From Streptomyces spinoverrucosus (GTDB lineage: Bacteria; Actinomycetota; Actinomycetes; Streptomycetales; Streptomycetaceae): a stretch of 64,000 nt of DNA. Of the stretch, positions 8,002 to 19,158 are shown one piece after another (the stretch's first letter is position 1; every line of letters starts with the position of its first letter). The notes beneath the pieces are model-generated. The model was not told the origin of the DNA. It saw only the letters and a list, made by a program, of their open reading frames with translations, and ran no database searches. The stretch spans positions 124,001 to 188,000 of the forward strand of contig NZ_BJND01000016.1 in assembly GCF_006539505.1 (NCBI RefSeq), read 5' to 3'. The translations under genes and the position numbers were made by a program.

Positions 8002-8385
8002 GTGGCACGCGTCAAGCGGGCAGTCAACGCCCACAAGAAGCGCCGGGCGATCCTCGAGCAGGCCTCCGGCTACCGCGGTCAGCGTTCGCGTCTGTACCGC
8101 AAGGCCAAGGAGCAGGTCACCCACTCGCTGGTCTACAACTACAACGACCGCAAGAAGCGCAAGGGTGACTTCCGCCAGCTGTGGATCCAGCGCATCAACG
8201 CCGCTGCCCGCGCCAACGGCATCACGTACAACCGCTTCATCCAGGGTCTGAAGGCCGCGAACATCGAGGTCGACCGCAAGATCCTGGCCGAGCTCGCCGT
8301 GAACGACGCCACCGCGTTCGCCGCGCTCGTCGAGGCCGCGCAGAAGGCGCTGCCGGAGGACGTCAACGCGCCGAAGGCTGCGTGA
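8002..8385 (+). CDS. rplT: 50S ribosomal protein L20 (bL20)
   Basis: A 127-residue basic protein: [34 protein letters not shown] and [13 protein letters not shown] are all L20 hallmarks. L20 binds 23S rRNA early in 50S assembly, and in E. coli and Bacillus it also represses its own operon by binding the infC-rpmI-rplT mRNA, which makes the hairpins and terminator upstream relevant. GTG start at 8002 after AAGGAG. Last gene of the operon. Confidence 0.97.
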   Translation: MARVKRAVNAHKKRRAILEQASGYRGQRSRLYRKAKEQVTHSLVYNYNDRKKRKGDFRQLWIQRINAAARANGITYNRFIQGLKAANIEVDRKILAELAVNDATAFAALVEAAQKALPEDVNAPKAA

Positions 8386-8422
8386 CGCTCGCGCCGGCTT
8401 GAGCCGATGCCGACGTGACTGG

Positions 8423-8453
8423 ACGGACCCGTGGGTTGTGCCTGCGGGTCCGT
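8423..8453 (+). terminator. Terminator after rplT
   Basis: ACGGACCCG (8423-8431) pairs perfectly with CGGGTCCGT (8445-8453) around a 13-base loop. It lies 37 bases after the rplT stop and probably ends the infC operon. There is no long T-tract, as is usual for Streptomyces. Confidence 0.65.
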
Positions 8454-8547
8454 TGCCGTGTGGGTGACGGTTGGTTCGGCACCGCCGGACTGCGCCGTCG
8501 TGGTTGATCGCCGTTGCGGCGGACATTTGTTGACGAAGGTGAATTGC

Positions 8548-9396
<849 letters not shown>

Positions 9397-9449
9397 TAGG
9401 GTGACCAGCTCGGGGGCCTCCTGCGCCGTCTGAGAGGTGGGGTACGCGG

Positions 9450-10586
9450 ATGAGCGTCGGCACGAGCAGCGCTCCGGGGGGACGGGACGTGCGGCGCCCG
9501 CCCGCGTCCCGGTACGGCGATCTCGCCGAGCTCGGCATCGACCCCGACGAACTGCCCGACGGCCTCGTCATCGCAGACGAGCACGGCCAGGTGATCTGCT
9601 TCAACGCCGCCGCCGAACGCATCACCGCCGTCGCCGCCGGCGACGTACTCGGGCAGCGGCTCGACAAGGCGCTGCCGTTAGAGGACCTGGAAGGCAGGCG
9701 CTGGTGGCAGCTGACCGACCCCTACGGCGGCCTCGCCACCCGGGTACGGCAGCCCGAGCGGAACCTGCTGCTGCCGGGCGGGCGTGAGGTGCTCGTCTCG
9801 GCCCGGTACGTCCGTACCGAACCCACCGGGCCCGTCCGCCGCGTCGTCGTCTCCCTCCGCGACACCGAGGCCCGGCGCCGCACCGAGCGCAGTCACGCCG
9901 AGCTGATCGCCACCGTCGCCCACGAGCTGCGCTCGCCGCTCACCTCCGTCAAGGGATTCACGGCCACGCTGCTGGCCAAGTGGGCGCGGTTCACGGACGA
10001 CCAGAAACGGCTGATGCTGGAGACCGTCGACGCCGACGCCGACCGCGTCACCCGGCTCATCGCCGAGCTGCTGGACATCTCGCGGATCGACAGCGGGCGG
10101 CTGGAGGTGCGCCGCCAGCCCGTCGACATCGGTGCCGCCGTCGGCCGGCACATCCAGGCGTACGTCGCGGCGGGCCAGCCCGCCGACCGGTTCCTGCTCC
10201 GCGTCGAGCAGCCGCTGCCCGCGCTGTGGGCCGACCCCGACAAGATCGACCAGGTGCTCAGCAACCTCATCGAAAATGCCGTGCGGCACGGCGAGGGAAC
10301 CGTCACGATTGACGTCACGCCCACCGCGTCCCCGCGCGAAGGAGAGGACATCGGTACGTCGGTCACCGTGAGCGACGAGGGCACCGGCATCCCGGAGGAG
10401 TCCATGAACCGCGTCTTCACCCGCTTCTGGCGGGGCAGCAAGCGCGGCGGCACCGGCCTCGGGCTGTACATCGTCAAGGGCATCGTCGAGGCCCACGGCG
10501 GCACCATCACGGTCGGCCGCGCCCACGGCGGCGGCGCGGAGTTTCGATTTACGTTGCCTGTGAGCACTCCGGCGTATCTCGCCTAG
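9450..10586 (+). CDS. PAS-domain sensor histidine kinase, cytoplasmic, TTA-containing
   Basis: A 378-residue soluble kinase with a PAS domain (about 30-140), a HisKA domain with phosphoacceptor His158 in VAHELRSPL, and an HATPase domain with N box NLIENAVRH, G1 SDEGTGIPE and G2 GGTGLGLYIVK. No membrane helix is visible, so it would sense an internal signal. There is no response regulator next to it, making it an orphan. Leu77 is encoded by TTA (9678-9680); TTA needs the developmental tRNA of bldA in Streptomyces, so full translation may be restricted to late growth. It lies between an rRNA methylase gene and pheS. Confidence 0.92.
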   Translation: MSVGTSSAPGGRDVRRPPASRYGDLAELGIDPDELPDGLVIADEHGQVICFNAAAERITAVAAGDVLGQRLDKALPLEDLEGRRWWQLTDPYGGLATRVRQPERNLLLPGGREVLVSARYVRTEPTGPVRRVVVSLRDTEARRRTERSHAELIATVAHELRSPLTSVKGFTATLLAKWARFTDDQKRLMLETVDADADRVTRLIAELLDISRIDSGRLEVRRQPVDIGAAVGRHIQAYVAAGQPADRFLLRVEQPLPALWADPDKIDQVLSNLIENAVRHGEGTVTIDVTPTASPREGEDIGTSVTVSDEGTGIPEESMNRVFTRFWRGSKRGGTGLGLYIVKGIVEAHGGTITVGRAHGGGAEFRFTLPVSTPAYLA

Positions 10587-11836
<1,250 letters not shown>

Positions 11837-11837
<1 letters not shown>

Positions 11838-14350
11838 TGCGGGTCCCGCTTTCTTGGCTGCGGGAGTACGTCGACCTGCCGGAGACGGAGACCGGTCGTG
11901 ACGTGCAGGCCAAGCTCATTTCGGCCGGTCTTGAGGTCGAGACCGTCGAGCAGCTCGGTGACGGCCTCAAGGGCCCTCTGGTCGTCGGCCAGGTGCTGAC
12001 CATCGAGGAGCTGACGGAGTTCAAGAAGCCGATCCGCTTCTGCACCGTCGACGTCGGCACCGCCAACGGCACCGGCGAGCCCCAGGAGCTCATCTGCGGC
12101 GCCCGCAACTTCCAGGTCGGCGACAAGGTCGTGGTCGTCCTCCCGGGCGCCGTGCTGCCCGGTGGCTTCGAGATCGCCGCGCGCAAGACCTACGGCCGCG
12201 TCTCGCACGGCATGATCTGCTCCAGCAGTGAGCTGGGCATGGGCGACGACGGCACGCACGGCATCATCGTGCTGCCGCCGGAGACCGAGGTCGGCAAGGA
12301 CGCGATCGAGCTGCTCGAGCTGGTCGACGAGGTGCTGGACATCGCCGTCACCGCCAACCGCGGCGACTGCCTGTCCATCCGCGGCGTCGCCCGCGAGGCC
12401 GCCATCGCCTACGGCCTGCCGCTGCGCGACCCGGCCCTGCTCGACGTACCGGCGCCGAACGCCTACGGCTACCCGGTGAAGGTCTCCGAGCCGATGGGCT
12501 GCGACCGCTTCACCGCCCGCACGGTGTCCGGCCTGCACACCGAGGCCCGCTCCCCGATCTGGCTGAAGCGCCGGCTGCAGAAGGTCGGCATGCGGCCGAT
12601 CTCGCTCGCCGTCGACGTCACCAACTACGTGATGATGGAGCTCGGCCAGCCGCTGCACGCCTACGACCGAGGGCTGGTCCAGGGCACGATCGGCGTGCGC
12701 CGGGCCGAGGAGGGCGAGAAGATCGTCACCCTCGACGGCGTCGAGCGGAAGCTGCACGCCGAGGACCTGGTCATCACCGACGACCGCGGCCCCATCGGCC
12801 TCGCGGGCGTCATGGGCGGCGCCAACACCGAGATCGCCGACCACGAGGACACCGAGGGCGCGACCACGGACGTCGTGATCGAGGCCGCGCACTTCGACGC
12901 GGTGTCCATCGCGCGCACGGCCCGCCGCCACAAGCTGTCCTCCGAGGCCTCCCGCCGCTTCGAGCGTGGCGTCGACCCGCAGGCCGCGTCCGCCGCCGCG
13001 CAGCGCACGGTCGACCTGCTGGTGCTGCTCGCGGGCGGCACCGCCGACGCCGGTGTCACCGAGGTCGTGACCCCGTCCGCGCCGCACACCATCACCGTCC
13101 CGGCCGACCACCCGGACAAGGTCGCGGGCGTCGAGTACGGCCGCGAGACCGTCGTACGGCGGCTGCAGCAGATCGGCTGTGACGTGTACGGGCAGGACGA
13201 GCTGATCGTCACCGTCCCGTCCTGGCGGCCCGACCTCCTGGAGCAGAACGACCTCGCCGAAGAGGTCATCCGCCTGGAGGGCTACGAGACCCTGCCGTCC
13301 ACGCTGCCCAAGCCCCCGTCGGGCCGGGGCCTGACCCACCGGCAGCGGCTGCACCGCCGGGTCGGCCGGGCACTGGCCGGTGCGGGGTACGTCGAGGCGC
13401 CCAACTACCCCTTCATCAGCGAGCAGATCTTCGACCAGCTCGGCCTCGACGCCGCCGACCCCGCCCGCCGCGTGGTCAAGCTGGTCAACCCGCTCAACGA
13501 CGAGGAGCCCGCACTTCGTACGACGCTGCTGCCGGGCCTGCTCGGTGCCTTGCGGCGCAATGACGGGCGCGGTTCGCATGATCTCGCGTTGTTCGAGACC
13601 GGGCTGGTGTTCCTGCCGCGGGAGGAGCGGGTCGTCGGCACGCATCTGCCGGTGGACCGCCGCCCGACCGACGAGGAGATCGCCGCGCTGAACGCCGCGC
13701 TGCCCGGGCAGCCGCGCCATGTCGCCGTCGTCCTCGCGGGCGCCCGCGAGCAGGCCGGCTGGTGGGGCAAGGGTCGCCCGGGGGACTGGGCCGACGCGGT
13801 GGAGGCGGCGCGACTCGTGGCCCGTGAGGCCGGAGCCGAGCTGATCGTGCGGTCCGGGCAGTACGGGCCCTGGCACCCCGGCCGGTGCGCAGCGCTGGCG
13901 ATCACCGTGGACGGCACCGAGCGGGTCATCGGGCACGCCGGTGAGCTTCACCCGCGGGTGCTGAAGACGCTGGGTCTGCCCGCGCGTACCTGCGCGATGG
14001 AGCTGAACCTGGATGCGCTGGAGCAGGTCGGCGACGGTACGCCGCACGCGCCGAGCATCTCCACCTTCCCGGTGGCCACGCAGGATGTCGCCCTCGTGGT
14101 GGACAAGCCGGTGCCGGCCGCGGAGGTCGAGGCCGCGCTGCGGGAGGGGGCGGGTGAACTCCTTGAAGGGATCCGGTTGTTCGACGTGTATGTCAATGAC
14201 GAGCAGCTCGGTGACGGGAAGAAGTCGCTGGCGTATGCGTTGCGCTTCCGCGCGGGGGATCGGACGCTGACCGTTGATGAGGCTTCGGCGGCTCGGGACG
14301 CTGCGGTTGCCCTTGCGGGCGAGCGTACGGGGGCGGTTCTGAGGGGTTGA
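11837..14350 (+). CDS. pheT: Phenylalanyl-tRNA synthetase beta subunit
   Basis: An 837-residue protein of normal length for bacterial PheT. Order of domains: N-terminal strand [21 protein letters not shown]-like tRNA-binding domain (about 40-150, with [10 protein letters not shown]), B3/4 editing domain (about 210-400) that hydrolyses mischarged Tyr-tRNA, B5 domain, pseudo-catalytic core, and the ferredoxin-fold anticodon-binding domain at the end ([16 protein letters not shown]). It begins one base inside the pheS stop. A small palindrome (CACTCG TT CGAGTG, 14444-14457) and repeat copy A follow. Confidence 0.97.
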
Positions 14351-14370
14351 TCGCCGCGGGGGACTGTGTT

Positions 14371-14431
14371 GTCTGCCGGCTGCGGGTTGTCCGTGGCTGG
14401 TCGCGCAGTTCCCCGCGCCCCTTTGAGGGCG
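14371..14431 (-). repeat. Dispersed Streptomyces intergenic repeat, copy A (inverted)
   Basis: Read on the reverse strand this matches copies B, C and D: a core GCGCGGGGAACTGCGCGA, then a CCAGCCAC-type segment and CCCGCAGCCG. It lies just after pheT and is inverted relative to copy B, so the PP2C gene sits between two inverted copies. The core is a frequent dispersed element in Streptomyces genomes. Confidence 0.75.
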
Positions 14432-14561
14432 TTGCAGTCCCCTCACTCGTTCGAGTGGGAAGTTCCGGTGATCTCGTCCTACCGGGCCATGCGGCGACAG
14501 AATCGGACCGGCCTTTCGGGGTCGGTCTGCGCTGTCACGGCCTACATGGGGGGCCACCGGC

Positions 14562-15485
14562 ATGATCCGTATCAGGGCCCTCGGGCTGCCCGCCGTGTTC
14601 CTCGCCGTCGGCACCGGGCTCGTCCTCCATGTCCGCCGGACGCTGCTGCGCGAGCTGAGGCAGGCCCGCCGGGTCGCGGGTGCCGCACAGAGCGCGCTGT
14701 TGCGGCCGCTGCCCCCGCGCATCGACGGGCTGAACGTCGCCGCGGCCCAGCTGTCCGCCGACCGTGGTTCCTCCGTCGGCGGTGATCTGTACGAGGTCAT
14801 CGCCACCGAGCACGGTGTGCGGGTCGTGATGGGCGACGTACGGGGGCACGGGCTCGACGCGATCGGGACGGTGGCCGCCGTGCTGGGCAGCTTCCGCGAG
14901 GCCGTGCACGACGAGCCGGAGCTCGGCCGGGTGCTGCGCAGACTCGATCGCGCCCTCGCCCGGCATCTGCGCGAGCGTGCGCGGGTGGATCAGGCCGAGG
15001 AGTTCGTCACCGTCCTGTTGCTGGAGATCGGCGGGGACGGCGAGGTACGGGCGCTCAACTGCGGACACCCCTGGCCGTACTGGCTGCGCGAGACCGGCGT
15101 CGAGCCCCTTGCCCGGGCCGAGCCGCTGCCACCGCTCGGCCCGTTCCCGCTCCCGACCGACCTGCCCGCCGTACGCCAGGGCGAACTGCGCCCGGGCGAG
15201 GCCCTGTTCTTCTACACGGACGGCGCGGAGGACGCCCGCGACGCGCAGGGCCGCTTCTTCCCGCTGCCGGACGTGCTGAGGGAGACGCTGCGAGACGGCC
15301 CCCTGTCCCCGCAGGCTGTCCTGGCCACCGTATTCACCCGCCTGTTACGACATACCAGCGGCAGCCCACCCGATGACGTAGCCCTCCTGGCACTACGCAA
15401 CGAACGCCACCTGAGACGTCCCTCAGGGGCGCGGGGAACTGCGCGACCAGCCACACCCAACCCGCAGCCGACAACGCACCGCTAG
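14562..15485 (+). CDS. SpoIIE-family PP2C protein phosphatase, membrane anchored, TTA-containing
   Basis: A 307-residue Ser/Thr phosphatase of the PPM/SpoIIE type. One N-terminal hydrophobic segment (about 5-23) is followed by the catalytic domain: GGDLYEV and GDVRGHGLDA carry metal-binding aspartates, then GHPWPYWL and FFYTDGAEDARD, ending in DDVALLALR. Such enzymes often dephosphorylate anti-sigma-factor antagonists. Leu262 is a TTA codon (15345-15347), suggesting bldA control. The last 20 or so residues (from PSGARGTARP) are encoded by dispersed repeat copy B, so the natural C-terminus was probably replaced or extended by repeat insertion. ATG 14562 follows a G-rich ribosome site. Confidence 0.9.
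   Translation: MIRIRALGLPAVFLAVGTGLVLHVRRTLLRELRQARRVAGAAQSALLRPLPPRIDGLNVAAAQLSADRGSSVGGDLYEVIATEHGVRVVMGDVRGHGLDAIGTVAAVLGSFREAVHDEPELGRVLRRLDRALARHLRERARVDQAEEFVTVLLLEIGGDGEVRALNCGHPWPYWLRETGVEPLARAEPLPPLGPFPLPTDLPAVRQGELRPGEALFFYTDGAEDARDAQGRFFPLPDVLRETLRDGPLSPQAVLATVFTRLLRHTSGSPPDDVALLALRNERHLRRPSGARGTARPATPNPQPTTHR
15417..15482 (+). repeat. Dispersed Streptomyces intergenic repeat, copy B
   Basis: Contains the core GGGGCGCGGGGAACTGCGCG, a following CCAGCCACAC, and CCCGCAGCCGACAACGCACC. It overlaps the 3' end of the PP2C gene and provides its last codons. Same orientation as copies C and D and inverted relative to A. Confidence 0.85.
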
Positions 15486-15634
15486 CCCCACGGTCCCCCC
15501 GCCCAGCCCCGGCCGGGCCGCCGCACTGTACGAGGGGGAGCCGGCGGCCCGGTCGGCCTCTTTCGAGGCATTTCAGTCAACCGGTTGGAAACTCTCCGCA
15601 ACAGCGCGCGCACAGTGCGGATTCGCGCATTCCG

Positions 15635-15651
15635 TTCACACCCCGTGTGAA
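15635..15651. promoter_or_regulatory. Palindromic operator candidate before the NsdA-like gene
   Basis: TTCACAC (15635-15641) and GTGTGAA (15645-15651) form a perfect inverted repeat with a 3-base spacer. A -10-like TACGCT follows at 15663-15668, so a protein bound here would sit at the promoter of the gene at 15699. Confidence 0.4.
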
Positions 15652-15698
15652 GCCGGATTCACTACGCTGTCGAGACCGAGCCATCCGGGGGGCCTCCC

Positions 15699-17039
15699 AT
15701 GCAGCCCAACACTCTGCTCGACGCGATCCTGGACGAGGCGGGGATCTCGCACGCCGGTCTCGCGGCCCATGTGAACCAGGCCGGACGCGCACGCGGGCTC
15801 GCGCTGCGCTACGAACACACCGCCGTGGCACGGTGGTTGAAGGGCCAGCGGCCGCGCGGGCAGGTGCCCGACCTGATCTGCGAGGTGCTCGCCGCCCGCC
15901 TGCACCGGCCCGTCACCCTCGACGACATCGGCCTCGGCGTCCCCGGCCAGCCCGCCACCGCGCACGCCGGCTCGCTGTCCGGGTTCGTCGAACGCGCCAC
16001 CGCCCTGTGGCGCTCCGACGAACAGCAGCGCCCGCATGTGCTCGGCGCGCCCGCGGTGACCGGGACGCCCGCCGTGATGCCGGTGTGGGAGTGGGAGAAC
16101 CCGCCCGAGGACGTGGACGTCTCCCGCGGCGGCCGGCACCGGGTCACCCCGGCCGACATCGAGACGCTGCGCGCCGCCCGCGCCCACTACGAGCAGATGT
16201 ACCGCAAGGCCGGCGGCGTCGCGACCCGCGCCCGGATCGTCGGCTTCCTCAACGCCGAGGCCGCGCCGCTGCTGCGCGGCAGCTACACCGATGCCACGGG
16301 GCGACAACTGCACCGGGCCACGGGCGGGTTGGTCGCGATCGCGGGCATCTGCGCGTACGACTCCGACGCGCACGGCCTCGCCCAGCGCTACTTCCACCAG
16401 GCGCTCAGGCTCGCCAAGGCCAGCGGCGACCGGGGACTTGGCGCGTATGTGATCGCGCTGCTGGTCAACCAGTCGCTGTTCATGCGGGAGTACCGCCAGG
16501 CCGTCGCCTTCGCCGAGGCCGCGCTGCGCGCCGCCGGCAAGCACATCACCCCGGCCCTCGCCTCCGACCTGTACGCGATGCAGGCGAAGGCGTACGCCCA
16601 CCTCGGCGACGGCACTAGTGCCCTGTCCTGCATCCGGCGGGCCGAGCAGGCCGCCGAACGCATCCGGCGCGGCTACGAACCCGACGAGACCGGCTATGTC
16701 CAGCCGGGCCTGGTCAACGTCCAGGTGGCGGAGGCGCTGCTGAGCCTCGGCGAGCTGGCCGCCGCCGGGGAGCACGCCGCGGCCGCCGTGGACACCCCGG
16801 CGCACGACCGGGGCCGGGTGCACCGGCTCGCCATGCTCAGCACCATCGAACTGCGCCAGGGCAACGCGGAGAAGGCGGTGGCCACCGCGGTCCAGATGGC
16901 CGAGCAGGCCCGCGGCATGGAGTCCCAGCGGCTGCGCGACCGACTCCGGGCGGTACGCCAGCATCTGGCGCGCAGCGGCGGCGCGGGCACGGCCGAGGCC
17001 GCCGAACTCATCGACGGAGCACTGCGCGTACCGCTGTAA
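15699..17039 (+). CDS. NsdA-like TPR regulatory protein with N-terminal helix-turn-helix
   Basis: A 446-residue protein. The N-terminus (about 5-75) looks like an XRE-type DNA-binding domain: LLDAILDEAGISHAGLAAHV, then YEHTAVARWLKGQRPRG. The rest is helical with TPR-like repeats, for example AQRYFHQALRLAKASGDRGL, YRQAVAFAEAALRAAG and ALSCIRRAEQAAERI. This arrangement matches the NsdA group, which in Streptomyces coelicolor represses antibiotic production and sporulation; I make this link from memory of the fold and could not search. Its operator-like palindrome at 15635 suggests control of its own promoter. Start ATG 15699. A Nudix gene follows. Confidence 0.75.
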   Translation: MQPNTLLDAILDEAGISHAGLAAHVNQAGRARGLALRYEHTAVARWLKGQRPRGQVPDLICEVLAARLHRPVTLDDIGLGVPGQPATAHAGSLSGFVERATALWRSDEQQRPHVLGAPAVTGTPAVMPVWEWENPPEDVDVSRGGRHRVTPADIETLRAARAHYEQMYRKAGGVATRARIVGFLNAEAAPLLRGSYTDATGRQLHRATGGLVAIAGICAYDSDAHGLAQRYFHQALRLAKASGDRGLGAYVIALLVNQSLFMREYRQAVAFAEAALRAAGKHITPALASDLYAMQAKAYAHLGDGTSALSCIRRAEQAAERIRRGYEPDETGYVQPGLVNVQVAEALLSLGELAAAGEHAAAAVDTPAHDRGRVHRLAMLSTIELRQGNAEKAVATAVQMAEQARGMESQRLRDRLRAVRQHLARSGGAGTAEAAELIDGALRVPL

Positions 17040-17114
17040 ACCGGCGCTCGAACGCCGACACCTCATAGTCCCTGCTGCGATATTGCCACTTACTCGACGG
17101 AAGGTGGCAGAACC

Positions 17115-17660
17115 GTGCAGTGGACGAAACAGAGCGAACAAACTGTGTATGAGAACCGCTGGTTCAGCGTCAACCTCGCGGATGTGGAGCTGCCGGACGG
17201 CCGGCACCTCGACCACTTCCTGATACGGCTGCGGCCGGTCGCCGTGGCCACGGTGGTGAACGAGGCCAACGAGGTCCTGCTCCTGTGGCGCCACCGCTTC
17301 ATCACCGACAGCTGGGGGTGGGAACTCGCGGCCGGGGTCGTCGAGGACGGCGAGGACATCGCCGTCGCGGCCGCCCGGGAGCTTCAGGAGGAGACCGGCT
17401 GGCGGCCGGGACCGCTGCGGCACCTGATGAGCGTGGAGCCGTCCAACGGCCTCACCGACGCCCGGCACCACATCTACTGGGCCGACGAGGGCGAGTACGT
17501 CGGACATCCGGTGGACGACTTCGAGTCGGACCGCAGGGAGTGGGTCCCGCTCAAGGTCGTCCCCGACCTGGTCGCCCGCGGCGAGGTCCCGGCCGCCAAC
17601 ATGGCCGCCGCGCTGCTGCTACTGCACCACCTCAGGCTCGGCCAGGACACGTTGCCCTGA
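17115..17660 (+). CDS. Nudix hydrolase (ADP-ribose pyrophosphatase-like)
   Basis: A 181-residue hydrolase of nucleoside diphosphates linked to another group. The Nudix box is complete: GVVEDGEDIAVAAARELQEE followed by TGW, with the metal-binding REXXEE motif at about residues 90-95. The N-terminal strand pair and DHFLIRLRPVAVATVV fit ADP-ribose or sugar-nucleotide pyrophosphatases. GTG start at 17115 after GGAAGGTGG. It lies 75 bases after the NsdA-like gene and stops two bases from the convergent coiled-coil gene. Confidence 0.88.
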   Translation: MQWTKQSEQTVYENRWFSVNLADVELPDGRHLDHFLIRLRPVAVATVVNEANEVLLLWRHRFITDSWGWELAAGVVEDGEDIAVAAARELQEETGWRPGPLRHLMSVEPSNGLTDARHHIYWADEGEYVGHPVDDFESDRREWVPLKVVPDLVARGEVPAANMAAALLLLHHLRLGQDTLP

Positions 17661-17661
17661 C

Positions 17662-17919
17662 CTACCGTCCCAGCGCCTGCCAGAGGGAGACGACCAGGGC
17701 GCCCACAGCCGTGACGGCCGCGACCGAGGGCAGTGGCCAGCGGGCGTGTTCGAGGGTGGTGAGCCGGGTGTTCAGCTCGTCCAGTTCCTTGGTCGTTTCC
17801 TCGGTGCGGTGACTGAGCAGCGCCAGGTCGCCCTCGACCCGTGCGTACGCCACGTCGAGTCGGCGTCGTAACTCTGCGAGTTCACCTTGCACGACCAAAT
17901 GCTCGGGATCGGCGGTCAC
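17662..17919 (-). CDS. Small coiled-coil protein with C-terminal membrane anchor
   Basis: An 85-residue protein, function unknown. Residues about 10-58 are a predicted coiled coil rich in Leu, Glu and Arg, and about 63-81 form one transmembrane helix (VAAVTAVGALVVSLWQAL), so it would be a tail-anchored protein facing the cytoplasm. The layout recalls small haemolysin XhlA-like proteins, but no signature proves this. It is convergent with the Nudix gene with a two-base gap. Start ATG 17919, with AGGAGCG upstream. Confidence 0.7.
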   Translation of the reverse strand: MTADPEHLVVQGELAELRRRLDVAYARVEGDLALLSHRTEETTKELDELNTRLTTLEHARWPLPSVAAVTAVGALVVSLWQALGR

Positions 17920-18049
17920 GAACCGCTCCTTTCCGTAGTCGAATCACATCCCTTGCATGCGCATCATGAGTCAACTCGCCTGGTGGACACGTGGGGAGCG
18001 TGTGCGTGGGGCATATGCGTGCCTGGCGCGCACACGGTGTGTGAATGCC

Positions 18050-18085
18050 GCGGGCCCGGCACCGGAAGTCCGGTGCCGGGCCCGC
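18050..18085 (-). terminator. Perfect 16-bp terminator hairpin
   Basis: GCGGGCCCGGCACCGG (18050-18065) pairs with its exact complement at 18070-18085 around the tetraloop AAGT. It lies just past the stop of the 3-hydroxybutyryl-CoA dehydrogenase gene on the reverse strand. Confidence 0.8.
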
Positions 18086-18112
18086 GCCTGGCCGAAAACC
18101 TACCGTCCGTAA

Positions 18113-18988
18113 TCAGCCGTAGGTGTAGAAGCCCGAGCCGCTCTTGCGGCCCAGCCGCCCCGCGTCGACCATCCGCTGGAGCAGCGGGGGAGCGGCGTAC
18201 AGCGGCTCCTTGTACTCCTCGTACATGCTCTGCGCCACCGAGGCCACCGTGTCCAGCCCGATCAGGTCGGACAGCTTCAGCGGGCCCATCGGGTGGGCGC
18301 AGCCGAGCTCCATGCCGTTGTCGATGTCCTCGCGGCTGGCGATGCCCGACTCGAACATCCGGATCGCGGAGAGCAGATAGGGGATCAGCAGCGCGTTGAC
18401 CACGAAGCCGGAGCGGTCCTGGGCACGGATGCTGTGCTTGCCCAGCGTCTTCTCGGCGAACAGCTGGGCCCGGCCGAGCGTACCCTCGGAGGTGGTCAGC
18501 GCCGGGATCAGCTCGACCAGCTGCTGCACCGGGGCCGGGTTGAAGAAGTGGATGCCGATGACCTGGTCGGGGCGCGAGGTGGCGACCGCCAGCTTCACCA
18601 GCGGGATGGAGGAGGTGTTCGAGGCCAGGATGGCGTCCGGACGGGTCACCACCTGGTCGAGCACCTGGAAGATCTCGGTCTTGACCTGCTCGTTCTCGAC
18701 GACGGCCTCGATCACCAGGTCGCGGTCGGCGAACTCGCCGAGGTCGGTGGTGAAGCTCAGGCGCGCCTGCGTCTCCGCCAGCTCCGCCTCGCTGATCTTG
18801 CCGCGCTCGGCCGCCTTGGACAGGGAGTTGAACAGCCGGGTACGGCCGATCTCCAGGGCCTCACCGGTGGTCTCGGCGACCTTCACGTCCAGTCCGGCGC
18901 GGGCGCACACCTCGGCGATGCCCGCACCCATCTGGCCGCAGCCCACCACTCCGACGCGCGCGATATCTCCCGCTGGGATGCCCGTCAC
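18113..18988 (-). CDS. 3-hydroxybutyryl-CoA dehydrogenase
   Basis: An NAD(P)-dependent enzyme that oxidises 3-hydroxybutyryl-CoA to acetoacetyl-CoA or runs in reverse, in fatty acid, PHB or butyryl-CoA metabolism. Residues 291, the normal length. The Rossmann motif VGVVGCGQMGAGIAEVCARA is at about 12-31; SNTSSIP and GIHFFNPAP contain the catalytic Ser/His region (His in HFFNP), and GFVVNALLIPYL starts the C-terminal dimerisation domain. Start is GTG 18988, because the ATG two bases upstream is followed at once by a stop. Divergent from the gene at 19159; ended by a 16-bp hairpin. Confidence 0.93.
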   Translation of the reverse strand: MTGIPAGDIARVGVVGCGQMGAGIAEVCARAGLDVKVAETTGEALEIGRTRLFNSLSKAAERGKISEAELAETQARLSFTTDLGEFADRDLVIEAVVENEQVKTEIFQVLDQVVTRPDAILASNTSSIPLVKLAVATSRPDQVIGIHFFNPAPVQQLVELIPALTTSEGTLGRAQLFAEKTLGKHSIRAQDRSGFVVNALLIPYLLSAIRMFESGIASREDIDNGMELGCAHPMGPLKLSDLIGLDTVASVAQSMYEEYKEPLYAAPPLLQRMVDAGRLGRKSGSGFYTYG

Positions 18989-19158
18989 ATCGTCCCCTTC
19001 GCTGTTCTCCGGCTCCGGCAGGTCCGCCGGGTTCGGTGCCTGCTCCGTTCGTGCACGTTACCCGTAAGTATCGATGATCGATCGCCCGGGGCGGGGCATG
19101 CTGTGCCGCGGAGACGATCCGTGACCGTGCGGATCCGCAGCGTACTGGGGGTTTGTCC

